DNA of 14,874 nucleotides from Bordetella parapertussis. GTDB lineage: Bacteria; Pseudomonadota; Gammaproteobacteria; Burkholderiales; Burkholderiaceae_C. The notes below the pieces were generated by a model. That model did no database searches. It was not told the DNA's origin and saw nothing but the letters and a program-made list of their open reading frames with translations. Shown piece after piece: positions 7,363-13,479 of the stretch. The position numbers and the translations under genes were made by a program. Position 1 is the stretch's first letter, and each line of letters begins with the position of its first letter. Location: contig CAMDAN010000060.1 in the NCBI GenBank assembly GCA_945888535.1, forward strand, positions 1-14,874. Direction: 5' to 3'.

Positions 7363-8226
7363 ATGTTTGGTATCTTTGGTGTTGTCTTCATGAACGTCTG
7401 CGTCTTCGGCAGCTTCATTGTCGGCGGCGGAAGTTTGGCCCCTTTTATTCACGCCGCTCCGATTGAGGGTTGGTGTATTTTGGGTTCAGCCATCGGCGGT
7501 ATGTTGATCGGTAACAGCCCAGACGTTGTTAAAGCCGTATTCGCCGGCATTGGCCGTACCTTCAAGGGCGCCAAGTACCACAAGGATGACTACCTCAATA
7601 CCATTTTCTGTGTTTCTAAAGTCATGAAGGTTCTCAAAAGCGAGGGCGCGGTGGCCTTGGAAGCTCATATCGAGACACCAGAATCAAGCGCGATTTTTAG
7701 CGAATACCCCAAAATTTTGGCTGACCACGCTTTGTTGCACCTCATTACCGACACCGTGCGTTTGATGGTGGTGTCGCAGGGAACTTTGAGCCCCATGGCA
7801 GTTGAAGAAGTGATGGACAGCTCTATTAAGACCCACCACCACGACGAACTCAAAGCCTCGGATGCGATTGCCACACTGGCTGGCGCTTTGCCTGCGCTGG
7901 GTATCGTTGCCTGCGTGATGGGCGTGGTGAAAACCATGGAGCAGATTGACCAACCGCCCGCCATTCTGGGCGGTTTGGTGGGTGCGGCGCTGGTGGGAAC
8001 GTTTATTGGCGTTTTCTTGGCTTACGGATTCTTCGAGCCCTGGGCCAAACGTTTGTCACAAATCATTGAAGACGAGGCCTGTATGTATGGCGTCGTCAAA
8101 CAAATCATTATTGGAACCATGCACGGCCATCCCATGCCTTTGATTTTGGAAGCCGCTCGCGTGTGTATCAGCCACCATAACCAACCCAGTTTTGCCGAAG
8201 TCTTTGACGGATTGCGAGGCAAATAA
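7363..8226 (+). CDS. motA: Flagellar motor stator protein MotA
   Basis: The 287-residue inner-membrane protein forms the MotA5MotB2 proton channel that powers rotation. It has the usual four membrane segments: about 2-22 and 35-50 at the N-terminus, and about 170-190 and 200-222 after a large cytoplasmic loop. Conserved residues are visible. Pro177 and Pro226 match E. coli Pro173 and Pro222. Glu100 matches Glu98, which contacts FliG. Lys92 stands where E. coli has Arg90, a conservative change. The ATG at 7363 has GGGAG seven bases upstream and gives family length; an upstream in-frame GTG at 7303 lies in a hairpin and is rejected. motB follows after 2 bases. Confidence 0.96.
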   Translation: MFGIFGVVFMNVCVFGSFIVGGGSLAPFIHAAPIEGWCILGSAIGGMLIGNSPDVVKAVFAGIGRTFKGAKYHKDDYLNTIFCVSKVMKVLKSEGAVALEAHIETPESSAIFSEYPKILADHALLHLITDTVRLMVVSQGTLSPMAVEEVMDSSIKTHHHDELKASDAIATLAGALPALGIVACVMGVVKTMEQIDQPPAILGGLVGAALVGTFIGVFLAYGFFEPWAKRLSQIIEDEACMYGVVKQIIIGTMHGHPMPLILEAARVCISHHNQPSFAEVFDGLRGK

Positions 8227-8228
8227 GT

Positions 8229-9272
8229 ATGGCGACAGCTGAAGCGGGCCCTGCTGAGCCGGACGATCTGCCGACTCCGCCTGCTGCTGCGGGCGGGCCC
8301 GAAGGCGGCGCTGAAGCTGCCGCTCCGGAAGCGGAGGCGCTCGCGCCGATTATTGTCAAAAAGATTGCTGCCGGTCACGGCGGAGCCCACGGCGGCGCTT
8401 GGAAAATTGCGCTCGCTGACATGATGACGGCGATGATGGCCTTCTTCTTGTTGATGTGGATTTTGGGTGCCACCAATGACTCGCAGCGTAAAAGTGTGGC
8501 CGATTACTTCAAGCCCACCTCGCAAAGCCAAATCACCATGGGCGCACTCGCAGGCTCCAATGGTATTTTGGGTGGCCGCTCCATCATTGACCCTGACGGC
8601 TTTCCCTATACCGCGAAACAAACCGCAGCCATGGAGCGTTTAACGCCCCGATCTGAAGGCGGCCCGACTGAAAACGACCCCTCGCCCAACAGCGAGAACG
8701 CCCGCGACAACGACGCCAAAACCCAAAAACAGTCCCCCGGCCAAGGCCAAGGATCGTCCGACGGCGAAGGTTCAGGCGCTGGAACGGGAACGGCCGCGGC
8801 TGACAACGCCAACTTCGAGAAGCTAGAAAAAGAAGTCAAAGCCCAGCTCGCAGAAAATCCAAACCTCGACCAAATCAAAGACAAAGTTCAGTTTGTGCGC
8901 GACAAAGAAGGGCTGCGCATTGAAGTCATCGACAAAGCCGATTTCTCGATGTTCCCCTCCGGAACCACCAAGCTGCAGCCCCAGGCTAAAGCCTTGTTAG
9001 CAGAGATCGCAAAAACTTTGGCGGCCATGCCCAACAAGGTGAGCGTACGCGGTCACACCGACAGCGTTCCCTTTGCCCGCGACGGACGCAACAACTGGTC
9101 GCTCTCCGCCGAACGGGCAGAAACCACGCGCTCCGTGCTTCAAAAAAGTGGTATCAAAGAGTCTCGCTTTACCCAGATGGAAGGCGTAGCCGACAGCGCG
9201 CCCTACAACCCCAACGACCCCAAAGACCCCCGCAACCGGCGCGTCAGCATCACGATTAAAAATCAGGAGTGA
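8229..9272 (+). CDS. motB: Flagellar motor stator protein MotB with long acidic N-terminus
   Basis: This 347-residue protein anchors the stator to peptidoglycan and supplies the proton-binding aspartate. The family N-terminal motif PIIVKK starts at residue 40 and HGGAWKIALADMMTAMMAFF spans about 54-73. Asp64 corresponds to E. coli Asp32. The single membrane segment runs to about residue 80. A Gln/Gly/Ser-rich linker at about 145-190 leads to the OmpA-like peptidoglycan-binding domain (about 220-345), with VSVRGHTDSVPF, NNWSLSAERA and a terminal NRRVSI. The first 39 residues are Pro, Ala and Glu-rich and have no E. coli counterpart, where PIIV begins near residue 7. The start at 8229 is 2 bases after motA, and no other in-frame ATG lies before the PIIVKK motif. 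Confidence 0.95.
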   Translation: MATAEAGPAEPDDLPTPPAAAGGPEGGAEAAAPEAEALAPIIVKKIAAGHGGAHGGAWKIALADMMTAMMAFFLLMWILGATNDSQRKSVADYFKPTSQSQITMGALAGSNGILGGRSIIDPDGFPYTAKQTAAMERLTPRSEGGPTENDPSPNSENARDNDAKTQKQSPGQGQGSSDGEGSGAGTGTAAADNANFEKLEKEVKAQLAENPNLDQIKDKVQFVRDKEGLRIEVIDKADFSMFPSGTTKLQPQAKALLAEIAKTLAAMPNKVSVRGHTDSVPFARDGRNNWSLSAERAETTRSVLQKSGIKESRFTQMEGVADSAPYNPNDPKDPRNRRVSITIKNQE

Positions 9273-9282
9273 GGTCGCTTCA

Positions 9283-9777
9283 CTAGCAGCCCTTGTACTC
9301 CCGCTTGATACATGTTTGCGCTAAGCGTTGGGCAGTGGCGATTTGGGTGGGGCTTAATTCCTCGGAAACGACGGCCAATTGCTTTTTGGCTTTGGCGTGA
9401 CCCGAGGCGTTGGCCAAGATAAACCACATGGCTGCCTGACCGAAGTCGCGGGTGAAGCCTTGGCCGTACATATTCATCATGCCGAGTTTGTATTGCGCTT
9501 TGGGCTCATTCTGTTCGGCCGCCAGCATCAGCCACTTGATCCCTCGGGCGTAGTCTTGCGGAACGCCTTGCCCGAAGGCGTACATTTCGCCCAATAGCGA
9601 CTGCGCCTCGCGGTTGCCCTCATTGGCGACAATGCGCCACAGTTGCACTGCGGTTACATAGTCTTTGCGCTGGTAGGCCTCATACCCATCTTCCCACGGG
9701 CCAGCGTTGGCCATGCTTGTGATTAAGCTCAAAGTGAGGGCTGATGCAGCCAAGCTGCGTTTTACAAATGGTTTCAT
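9283..9777 (-). CDS. Secreted Sel1-repeat protein
   Basis: The 164-residue product starts with a signal peptide (MKPFVKRSLAASALTLSLIT, probable cleavage after ANA at 25), so a periplasmic location is likely. Two good Sel1-type repeats follow, with the pattern EAQSLLGEMYAFGQGVPQDY then AQYKLGMMNMYGQGFTRDFG, plus a degenerate one before them (DGYEAYQRKDYVTAVQLWRI). Sel1 repeats are alpha-helical scaffolds for protein contacts. Two Cys residues lie in the last ten positions (TCIKREYKGC). The gene begins 10 bases after its upstream partner stops, so the pair is probably an operon. Its 3' end converges on motB with a 10-base gap. No specific function can be assigned; neighbourhood with motAB alone does not make it a motility protein. 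Confidence 0.85.
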   Translation of the reverse strand: MKPFVKRSLAASALTLSLITSMANAGPWEDGYEAYQRKDYVTAVQLWRIVANEGNREAQSLLGEMYAFGQGVPQDYARGIKWLMLAAEQNEPKAQYKLGMMNMYGQGFTRDFGQAAMWFILANASGHAKAKKQLAVVSEELSPTQIATAQRLAQTCIKREYKGC

Positions 9778-9787
9778 CGCGACGGAT

Positions 9788-10306
9788 TCAATGGTGATTG
9801 CTAGGGGAATTTATTTTTGCAGGTGACACTTGGGCAGCGGCTCCAGGTCCTGCTACCGCTAATGCTGCTTGGGCGTTGGCCGTGTTAGCAGCATCAGCCG
9901 CCGCTGCAGCGGCACGGTACAAGGTGTTGATACACGGAAGTTTTTTCAGCATCTCGACCCACTCTTGGTCGTAGGGCAAGCCCATCCAGTCGTTGAGGTG
10001 TTTTAAGGCGTCTGTGCACTTCTTGATTTCATCGCGAGCGTAGTCAATTAGGCTGAGCTCCTCGGCCGTCAAAGTTTCGCGGGCAGTGGAGGCCAAATCC
10101 GTTTCAAGTTGTTGCAGTTGTTGGTGGCAACGCGCTCGCTCGTGGCGAATTACGCTTGACGAAGCACTTTTTGCCGCACCCGCTTTAAGCGCTTCCATTT
10201 CGCGCTTCATCTGGGCAAGGTTTTGCAATGACAGGTAATAAAAAACGGCCGAACCCATCAGCACCAAGAGAAAAAATAAAACCAAAACCACTAAAACCGT
10301 CTCCAT
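9788..10306 (-). CDS. Membrane-anchored coiled-coil protein of unknown function
   Basis: I do not recognise the family of this 172-residue protein. Residues 3-26 form one strong membrane segment (VLVVLVLFFLLVLMGSAVFY). A charged, Leu/Gln-rich stretch predicted to be helical or coiled-coil follows (about 30-125; for example CHQQLQQLETDLASTARETL). The last 45 residues are a low-complexity Ala/Asn/Pro tail. Three Cys residues are spread through the soluble part. The start is supported by GGAG seven bases before the ATG. It leads a two-gene minus-strand operon with the Sel1 protein and is divergent from the lipoprotein gene, sharing a 134-base intergenic region. An envelope role is an inference. 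Confidence 0.75.
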   Translation of the reverse strand: METVLVVLVLFFLLVLMGSAVFYYLSLQNLAQMKREMEALKAGAAKSASSSVIRHERARCHQQLQQLETDLASTARETLTAEELSLIDYARDEIKKCTDALKHLNDWMGLPYDQEWVEMLKKLPCINTLYRAAAAAADAANTANAQAALAVAGPGAAAQVSPAKINSPSNHH

Positions 10307-10440
10307 AGGAAATCTCCAAATTTGAGCCTATTTATTTAAATTCCATGATACGCCAAACGCCTCTCTAAGGCGATGGTTTCGGGAGGTCTGACTAGCGGAT
10401 AATCTCTCTGTGCTTTAACTCCTTTTTTTAGGATTCGTCC

Positions 10441-10884
10441 ATGAAAACTCCCTTCCTTGTTTTGAGCTCAGCCCTAGTCGTTTCCCTTGCCTTAGGCGGC
10501 TGCGCCGCAGTGGGCACGCCGATGAACGACGCCGCAGTGCCCGTTCAGAGCGCCGACTTCATGGGCCAAACCCAATTGCCGGCGGGCACCAAAATTTTGT
10601 ATGACCAATCGCTCATCATTGGTTCTGGCGATAACTGGGTCGGCCGCGTGTTGCTTGACATGGGCAAAGACAGCATGGCTGCCTACACCTTCTTTTTAGA
10701 ACAATACCCGCAACAAGGTTGGACCTTGTTAAGCGCCACTCGCGGTAAAACCAGCCTTTTGGTTTTTACCAAACAAGACCGCAACGCCACGGTAGAAATG
10801 AATGAGTCCAATATGCTCAGCGGAACCTTGGTCACGCTCACCGTGACGCCGAAAAACGCAGCGGTTGCGCTGCCCAAAAAGTAG
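10441..10884 (+). CDS. Small outer-membrane-type lipoprotein of unknown function
   Basis: The 147-residue product has a lipoprotein signal (MKTPFLVLSSALVVSLALGG then Cys21; lipobox LGGC). Residue +2 is Ala, which favours outer-membrane sorting by the Lol rule. The mature part contains a 'LPAGTKILYDQSLIIGSGD..WVGR' segment and a 'QQGWTLLSATRGKTSLLVFT' segment, suggesting a small alpha/beta domain, but I cannot name a family. AGGA lies 8 bases before the ATG, and a GATAAT near 10398 could be a -10 box. The stop codon is the last recognisable core sequence: from the very next bases the DNA reads as the inside of a truncated higB gene, so this stop marks the left boundary of the TA island. Confidence 0.8.
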   Translation: MKTPFLVLSSALVVSLALGGCAAVGTPMNDAAVPVQSADFMGQTQLPAGTKILYDQSLIIGSGDNWVGRVLLDMGKDSMAAYTFFLEQYPQQGWTLLSATRGKTSLLVFTKQDRNATVEMNESNMLSGTLVTLTVTPKNAAVALPKK

Positions 10885-10888
10885 GATA

Positions 10889-11073
10889 AATATTGAGAGA
10901 GAAGCTAGGCGAAAGTTATTGCATAAATATTTTGTACGGAATTTGCACACTTTAGTAGCGCTACATAGAAATCAACTCGAAGCACTCAAGGCTGATTGAT
11001 AAGGGCAATACCGTATTCACATAATGATTGGTACCGATTATGTTTTGTGTTGCGAATAGTTGTCGCACACTAG
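10889..11073 (+). pseudogene. Relic of a HigB/RelE-type toxin gene (partner of higA1)
   Basis: Translating from 10889 gives NIEREARRKLL, then HRNQLEALKAD, two consecutive stops (TGA 10997, TAA 11000), then GQYRIH. After a frameshift near 11022 it gives NDWYRLCFVLRIVVAH and a TAG at 11071. HigB toxins typically read 'NIE.vA.RKL', 'PGNRLEALKGDR.GQYSIRINDQWRiCF' and end '.EIVDYH'. The blocks are in the right order, and the relic ends 34 bases before an intact higA. About the first 23 codons of a normal higB are missing, and the truncation lies 4 bases after the lipoprotein stop. With two stops, a frameshift and 5' truncation it cannot make toxin. Recognition is by eye from family memory. Confidence 0.75.
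11047..11070. repeat. Imperfect inverted repeat upstream of higA1
   Basis: GTGTTGCGA-N7-TCGCACAC: the arms match except for one bulged T. It lies 37 bases before the higA1 ATG, within the decayed end of higB1. HigA proteins usually bind palindromes to repress their own operon, so this could be an operator, but the pairing could also be chance. Confidence 0.35.
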
Positions 11074-11107
11074 TCTAAGGTTGTTAATTTCCGCTAGGAG
11101 AAACGCG

Positions 11108-11413
11108 ATGCCAAAGTTAACGGAGGAAATTCATCCCGGCGAAATACTGCTGGAAGATTTCATGAAGTCTATGGGAATTTCGGCTCGCCAATTGGCGGCA
11201 GATATTGATGTGCCCCCTAGTCGAATAAGCGAAGTGGTTAACCATAAAAGACCCATTACCGCCGACACCGCCTTGCGTTTGGGTTTGTTTTTTAATATGG
11301 AGCCCCGTTTTTGGATGAACCTACAAGTCGAATACGACATGCGCATTGTCAAGCGCGAGCTTTATGACAAAATTGCCCCCAGAATTCGGGTTTTTCAGCT
11401 AGCTAAGGCTTAA
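11108..11413 (+). CDS. higA: HigA-family antitoxin, intact, toxin lost (higA1)
   Basis: This 101-residue XRE-type DNA-binding protein has the HigA/VapI signature: EEIHPGEILLEDFMKSMGIS (about 6-25), a helix-turn-helix (ARQLAADIDVPPSRISEVVN, about 26-45), then ITADTALRLGLFF and FWMNLQVEYDMRIVKREL at the end. HigA normally binds and neutralises the HigB mRNA interferase and represses the operon. The ATG at 11108 has AGGAG seven bases upstream; a TTG at 11060 in the same frame lies in relic sequence and is rejected. The upstream higB is dead (10889-11073), so this is an orphan antitoxin. It could persist as a repressor, as protection against related toxins, or simply not yet have decayed. Its stop overlaps the end of the hepT-like stub on the other strand. 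Confidence 0.88.
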   Translation: MPKLTEEIHPGEILLEDFMKSMGISARQLAADIDVPPSRISEVVNHKRPITADTALRLGLFFNMEPRFWMNLQVEYDMRIVKRELYDKIAPRIRVFQLAKA

Positions 11414-11493
11414 TTGCTCTCGCACTGGCGATGTCGTTTTTGGTTGACTTGTCTGTTGATTTGATGGTCTGATATTAGCGATCCTCTTGTCAT
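11410..11493 (-). pseudogene. Possible 5' stub of a hepT (HEPN) toxin gene
   Basis: An ATG on the minus strand overlaps the mntA stop in an ATGA arrangement, the junction typical of mntA-hepT pairs. It opens a 27-codon frame (MTRGSLISDHQINRQVNQKR...) ending at TAA. The first ten residues resemble the start of HEPN/DUF86 proteins ('M.RD.L...DYL.HIL.AI'), but nothing later does, and a full HepT needs about 110-140 residues. The remaining space up to higA1 is zero, so the toxin has been lost. The overlap geometry is direct; the HepT identity is an inference from a very short match. Confidence 0.35.
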
Positions 11494-11780
11494 ACAGGAA
11501 CCGCCACTGCCAGCACAGAATTACGGAACTTGTCGGGCAAGCTATTTGGGGTTAGTACATCTACTGAAACGCCTAAAAGAGTTTCTAATTCAACCTGAAT
11601 CCTGGCTATATCCATCAGTGTGGTGTTTGGCGTTGGGTCAATCAGGATGTCCAAATCACTTCCTTCATGGTCATCGCCATTGAGGACGGAACCAAAAACC
11701 CGCGCGTTGCTACCGCGATGCCGCTCGACCACAGTGCGAATGGCTACTCGATTAGTTTGCAGGGCAAGAGAGGGTTTCAT
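11490..11780 (-). CDS. mntA: MntA-type minimal nucleotidyltransferase antitoxin, orphan
   Basis: The 96-residue protein matches the MNT/MntA family of the DNA polymerase beta superfamily. It has the GS motif at 30-31 (VFGSVLNGDDHEGSDLDILI), the metal-binding pair Asp42 and Asp44, and a third acidic residue at Asp74 (VSVDVLTP), so the active site looks complete. MntA antitoxins inactivate HepT HEPN ribonucleases by adding AMP residues to a tyrosine. GGAG seven bases before the ATG supports the start. The expected hepT partner is reduced to a possible 27-codon stub, so the enzyme has no local substrate. It is the only clearly intact TA gene on the minus strand of the island. Confidence 0.87.
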   Translation of the reverse strand: MKPSLALQTNRVAIRTVVERHRGSNARVFGSVLNGDDHEGSDLDILIDPTPNTTLMDIARIQVELETLLGVSVDVLTPNSLPDKFRNSVLAVAVPV

Positions 11781-11871
11781 GGGTTTTCTCCAACATTGAA
11801 ACTTATTTAATCGTATTGTGCTTTAGCTAGTAAGCCGAATGCCTTATGACGTGCCGGTTGTTTTTTTGCAG

Positions 11872-12027
11872 TTAGCAAATTTGGATGTATTCAATCGTAT
11901 TTGGCTCTTGGACTTCGCAGAGGTCGTCTATTAGGAGTTGAGATTGTAACTTTCGCCACTTGAAGAAACCTGCAGAACCACGCTTAGGGTACTTTCCCTT
12001 GGGGTGTTGAAGCTTTTTGCGGATCAC
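11872..12027 (-). other. Short open frame of unknown status, 51 codons
   Basis: The 329-base gap between mntA and the next plus-strand reading frame holds no complete recognised gene. On its minus strand a GTG-started frame reads VIRKKLQHPKGKYPKRGSAG, continues with FFKWRKLQSQLLIDDLCEVQ and ends ...EYIQIC. The composition is protein-like and basic at the front, but I recognise no family. It is co-directional with mntA and lies about 90 bases upstream of it. No good ribosome site is visible. It overlaps, on the opposite strand, part of the tentative toxin relic at 11998-12193, so both readings cannot be equally meaningful. It may be a fragment of a longer lost gene. Confidence 0.25.
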
Positions 12028-12193
12028 CTTTATGGTTTAATCTACGAAGATTACATTGAAATTGGTAATTTGATTGTTCTGGTACTTTCAGTAACTTACG
12101 GACTCGAAAATGAATCGTCAATTTATTAAATATTGCTCGACCACTAAAAAAACAGAGTTCAAAATAACAAGCAAAAGTCTTGAGGATTTACAA
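11998..12193 (+). pseudogene. Tentative relic of a Gp49-like (DUF891) toxin
   Basis: Upstream of the XRE antitoxin relic, one frame reads LKLFADHLYGL (12010-12042) and EIGNLIVLVLS (12058-12090). Another frame reads FIKYCSTTKKTEFKITSKSL (12122-12181) and runs directly into the antitoxin ATG at 12194. The toxin family paired with this antitoxin typically shows 'vKhL...LwElR', then 'G..vvvvhvFvKKTqKTP..EielA..R'. Order and position fit, but about 30 extra bases and a frame change interrupt the match and each block is weak. Treat as a hypothesis. Confidence 0.3.
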
Positions 12194-12475
12194 ATGGCCA
12201 AATTGCCTAAATCGAACCCACACACAGGAGGCAGCTTTGATGATTTCCTCATAGATGACGGAATTTTTGAGGAAGTACAGACGCGAGCTATAAATCGTGC
12301 ACTGACTCAGCAGCTAGACGACTGTATACAAATAGGAAGACTCAATAATGTAGATGTTTCACAGCGAATTGCATCTTGCCCGTCGCAACTAGATCAGGTA
12401 ATCGACCCCAGTAATTTTTCTATTTAGCTTAAAACTTTAAATAAAGCGGCTGGCGTGTTTATGGAAGGGGTGTGA
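12194..12475 (+). pseudogene. XRE-type antitoxin gene with one premature stop
   Basis: The start MAKLPKSNPHTGGSFDDFLI followed by EEVQTRAINRAL is the signature of a common XRE antitoxin family ('KLPRSNPH.G.SFDDFL.EEGI.EEV.A.AIKRVLAWQL'), usually paired with a Gp49-like toxin. GAGGA lies 7 bases before this ATG. The frame stops at TAG 12425-12427, after IDPSNFSI. Reading through the stop continues the family motif at once: LKTLNKAAGVF, where relatives have '(VT)LgTLqRAAaAvG'. The stop therefore replaces a single internal codon, and the frame then runs to TGA at 12473. The product as encoded is 77 residues and lacks the last helix. The helix-turn-helix itself is also divergent (RIASCPSQLDQVIDP). 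It may be translated as a truncated protein, but this reads as a decaying gene. Confidence 0.7.
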
Positions 12476-12568
12476 TCTCTTTTGGGGGCCTTCGTCAGAG
12501 CTAGTCAGCGCCTAACTCTTTCCGATCCCTGATGCACCAAACTTATTGACATTGCTTGAAATGACACT

Positions 12569-12884
12569 ATGGATACTATGAGCTATAAGGGCCAATTCGC
12601 AAATATTGAATTTAGCGCGGCCGATGATCTATTTATAGGTCGATTGCTGGGAATTAACGATGTTGTCAGCTTTCATGCGGATAACTTGCCTGATTTAAAT
12701 GCTAGATTTGAAGATGCGGTCAATGATTATTTGGAAATCTGCGCTAAGGTGGGTAAGCCGCCGCAAAAGCTTCAAGTGTAAGGATAATACTTTTCGTTCC
12801 CCTGAAGTGGACCTCGTTGCTTTGGTTGCGGCATGAACTGCGGGCATTAGCTTGAACCAATGTGCTGCGCACGCACTGAAGTAA
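12569..12884 (+). pseudogene. hicB: HicB-family antitoxin gene, frameshifted and interrupted
   Basis: From ATG 12569 the frame reads MDTMSYKGQFANIEFSAADD through LFIGRLLGINDVVSFHADNL to YLEICAKVGKPPQK, the partial RNase-H-like domain of HicB ('MNTMtYKGy.A.IEyd...iFvGrv.GI.DivgFH'). It stops at 12781 after 70 residues. In another frame the C-terminal ribbon-helix-helix part continues from 12792: FRSPEVDLVALVAA, stop TGA 12834, then TAGISLNQCAAHALK and TAA 12882. Family C-termini read 'RvsPEvHaaaavAAetAGiSLNqWAarAL'. A single-base indel, probably near the AAAA run at 12765-12768, plus one nonsense change explain the break. The shortened 70-residue product could still be made but would lack DNA binding. 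No hicA is seen in the 93 bases before it. Confidence 0.75.
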
Positions 12885-12905
12885 TCGACGAAAACTTAGG
12901 TGTAG

Positions 12906-12923
12906 CTTAAACCCAGATTTAAG
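12906..12923. repeat. Palindromic element, left copy
   Basis: CTTAAA-CCCAGA-TTTAAG: a perfect 6-bp inverted repeat around 6 bases. Its reverse complement shares CTTAAATCTGG with an element at 13833-13848. It lies between the hicB relic and higA2. Confidence 0.4.
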
Positions 12924-12962
12924 AAAGCGGAGGCTAAATTGCTGTGATTATTTTTTTTGTAA

Positions 12963-13037
12963 GGGAAGAACTTGGTCGTATCGATGTTTAGATTGTGGAA
13001 TGACAACTATAAGAGCTTCAAATTGATTAAAAATAGA
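12963..13037 (+). pseudogene. Very tentative relic of a toxin before higA2
   Basis: Codons in frame with higA2 read GKNLVVSMFRLWNDNYKSFK and run into its ATG without a stop. This faintly recalls the HigB block 'G....SIRINDQYRI.F'. The match is weak. The position, immediately before a higA, is the main reason to list it. Confidence 0.15.
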
Positions 13038-13313
13038 ATGCGCCCTGTCCACCCAGGGGAAATTTTGTGGGTAGATTATTTGGTGCCGTTGCAGATGAGT
13101 GCGAATACGTTGTCTAAGGCGCTTCATGTAACTCCGGCGCTAGTAAACGACATAGTTCGCGGATCTCGCGGCATTACGCCAAACACTGCTTTGCGCCTCG
13201 CGCGTTATTTCGGTGGTGATGCCCAGTCTTGGCTAAACCTGCAACAGTCTTACGATCTAAAAATTGTAGAAATGCGTCAAAGAACTTTATTTGGCAGGAA
13301 ATTACCCTCTTAA
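13038..13313 (+). CDS. higA: HigA-family antitoxin, intact, no toxin (higA2)
   Basis: The ATG at 13038 gives 91 residues beginning MRPVHPGEILWVDYLVPLQM, a textbook HigA start. The helix-turn-helix (ANTLSKALHVTPALVNDIVR, about 23-42) is followed by GITPNTALRLARYFGGDAQS, WLNLQQSYDLKIVE and a basic tail. A GTG-type or TTG extension back to 12972 would add residues with no HigA counterpart and is rejected, although no strong ribosome site precedes 13038. It should bind a cognate HigB and its own operator. No intact higB lies upstream, where only 153 bases separate it from the hicB relic. The sequence differs clearly from higA1 and higA3, so the copies are separate acquisitions, not tandem duplicates. 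Confidence 0.87.
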   Translation: MRPVHPGEILWVDYLVPLQMSANTLSKALHVTPALVNDIVRGSRGITPNTALRLARYFGGDAQSWLNLQQSYDLKIVEMRQRTLFGRKLPS

Positions 13314-13347
13314 GCACCTAACGAGCTGTTTTTTTATTCGCGTGCGA

Positions 13348-13472
13348 AAGTTGGGTGTTAATTTATCGCGCTTTAAGGCTGGTTAATTAGAACTGATCTT
13401 ACAAATTGGCGTTTAACGTTTCGATTTGTTGGACAGGATTTAGAGCTGCTAGATTATTTGAATTACTACTGA
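13348..13472 (+). pseudogene. Relic of a HigB toxin gene, C-terminal part (partner of higA3)
   Basis: The frame from 13401 to TGA 13470-13472 reads TNWRLTFRFVGQDLELLDYL-NYY. HigB proteins end 'GNWRLTFRFeg.DA.lVDYlDYH', so the C-terminus is nearly complete and the stop is in the right place, 7 bases before the higA3 start and overlapping its ribosome site. Upstream, in another frame, KLGVNLSRFKAG (13348-13383) resembles 'lPGlnLHrLKG', which should lie about a dozen residues before. The two parts need a frameshift and small deletion. The rest of the toxin (about 55 codons) is gone or unrecognisable. Gly to Thr in GNWR and the final His to Tyr are further losses. Confidence 0.72.
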
Positions 13473-13479
13473 GGAAGTG

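Noticed and set aside
12110..12193. Upstream ATG extending the XRE antitoxin by 28 residues
   Set aside because: The family start is MAKLPKSNPH with GAGGA before it; the extra residues look more like the tail of a decayed toxin.
12508..13356. Possible integron attC sites (GCCTAAC near 12510; ACCTAAC near 13316 with GTTGGGT near 13350)
   Set aside because: The motifs are short and common, the one pair is only about 40 bases apart (too short for attC), no inner pairing arms are visible, and no integrase is present.
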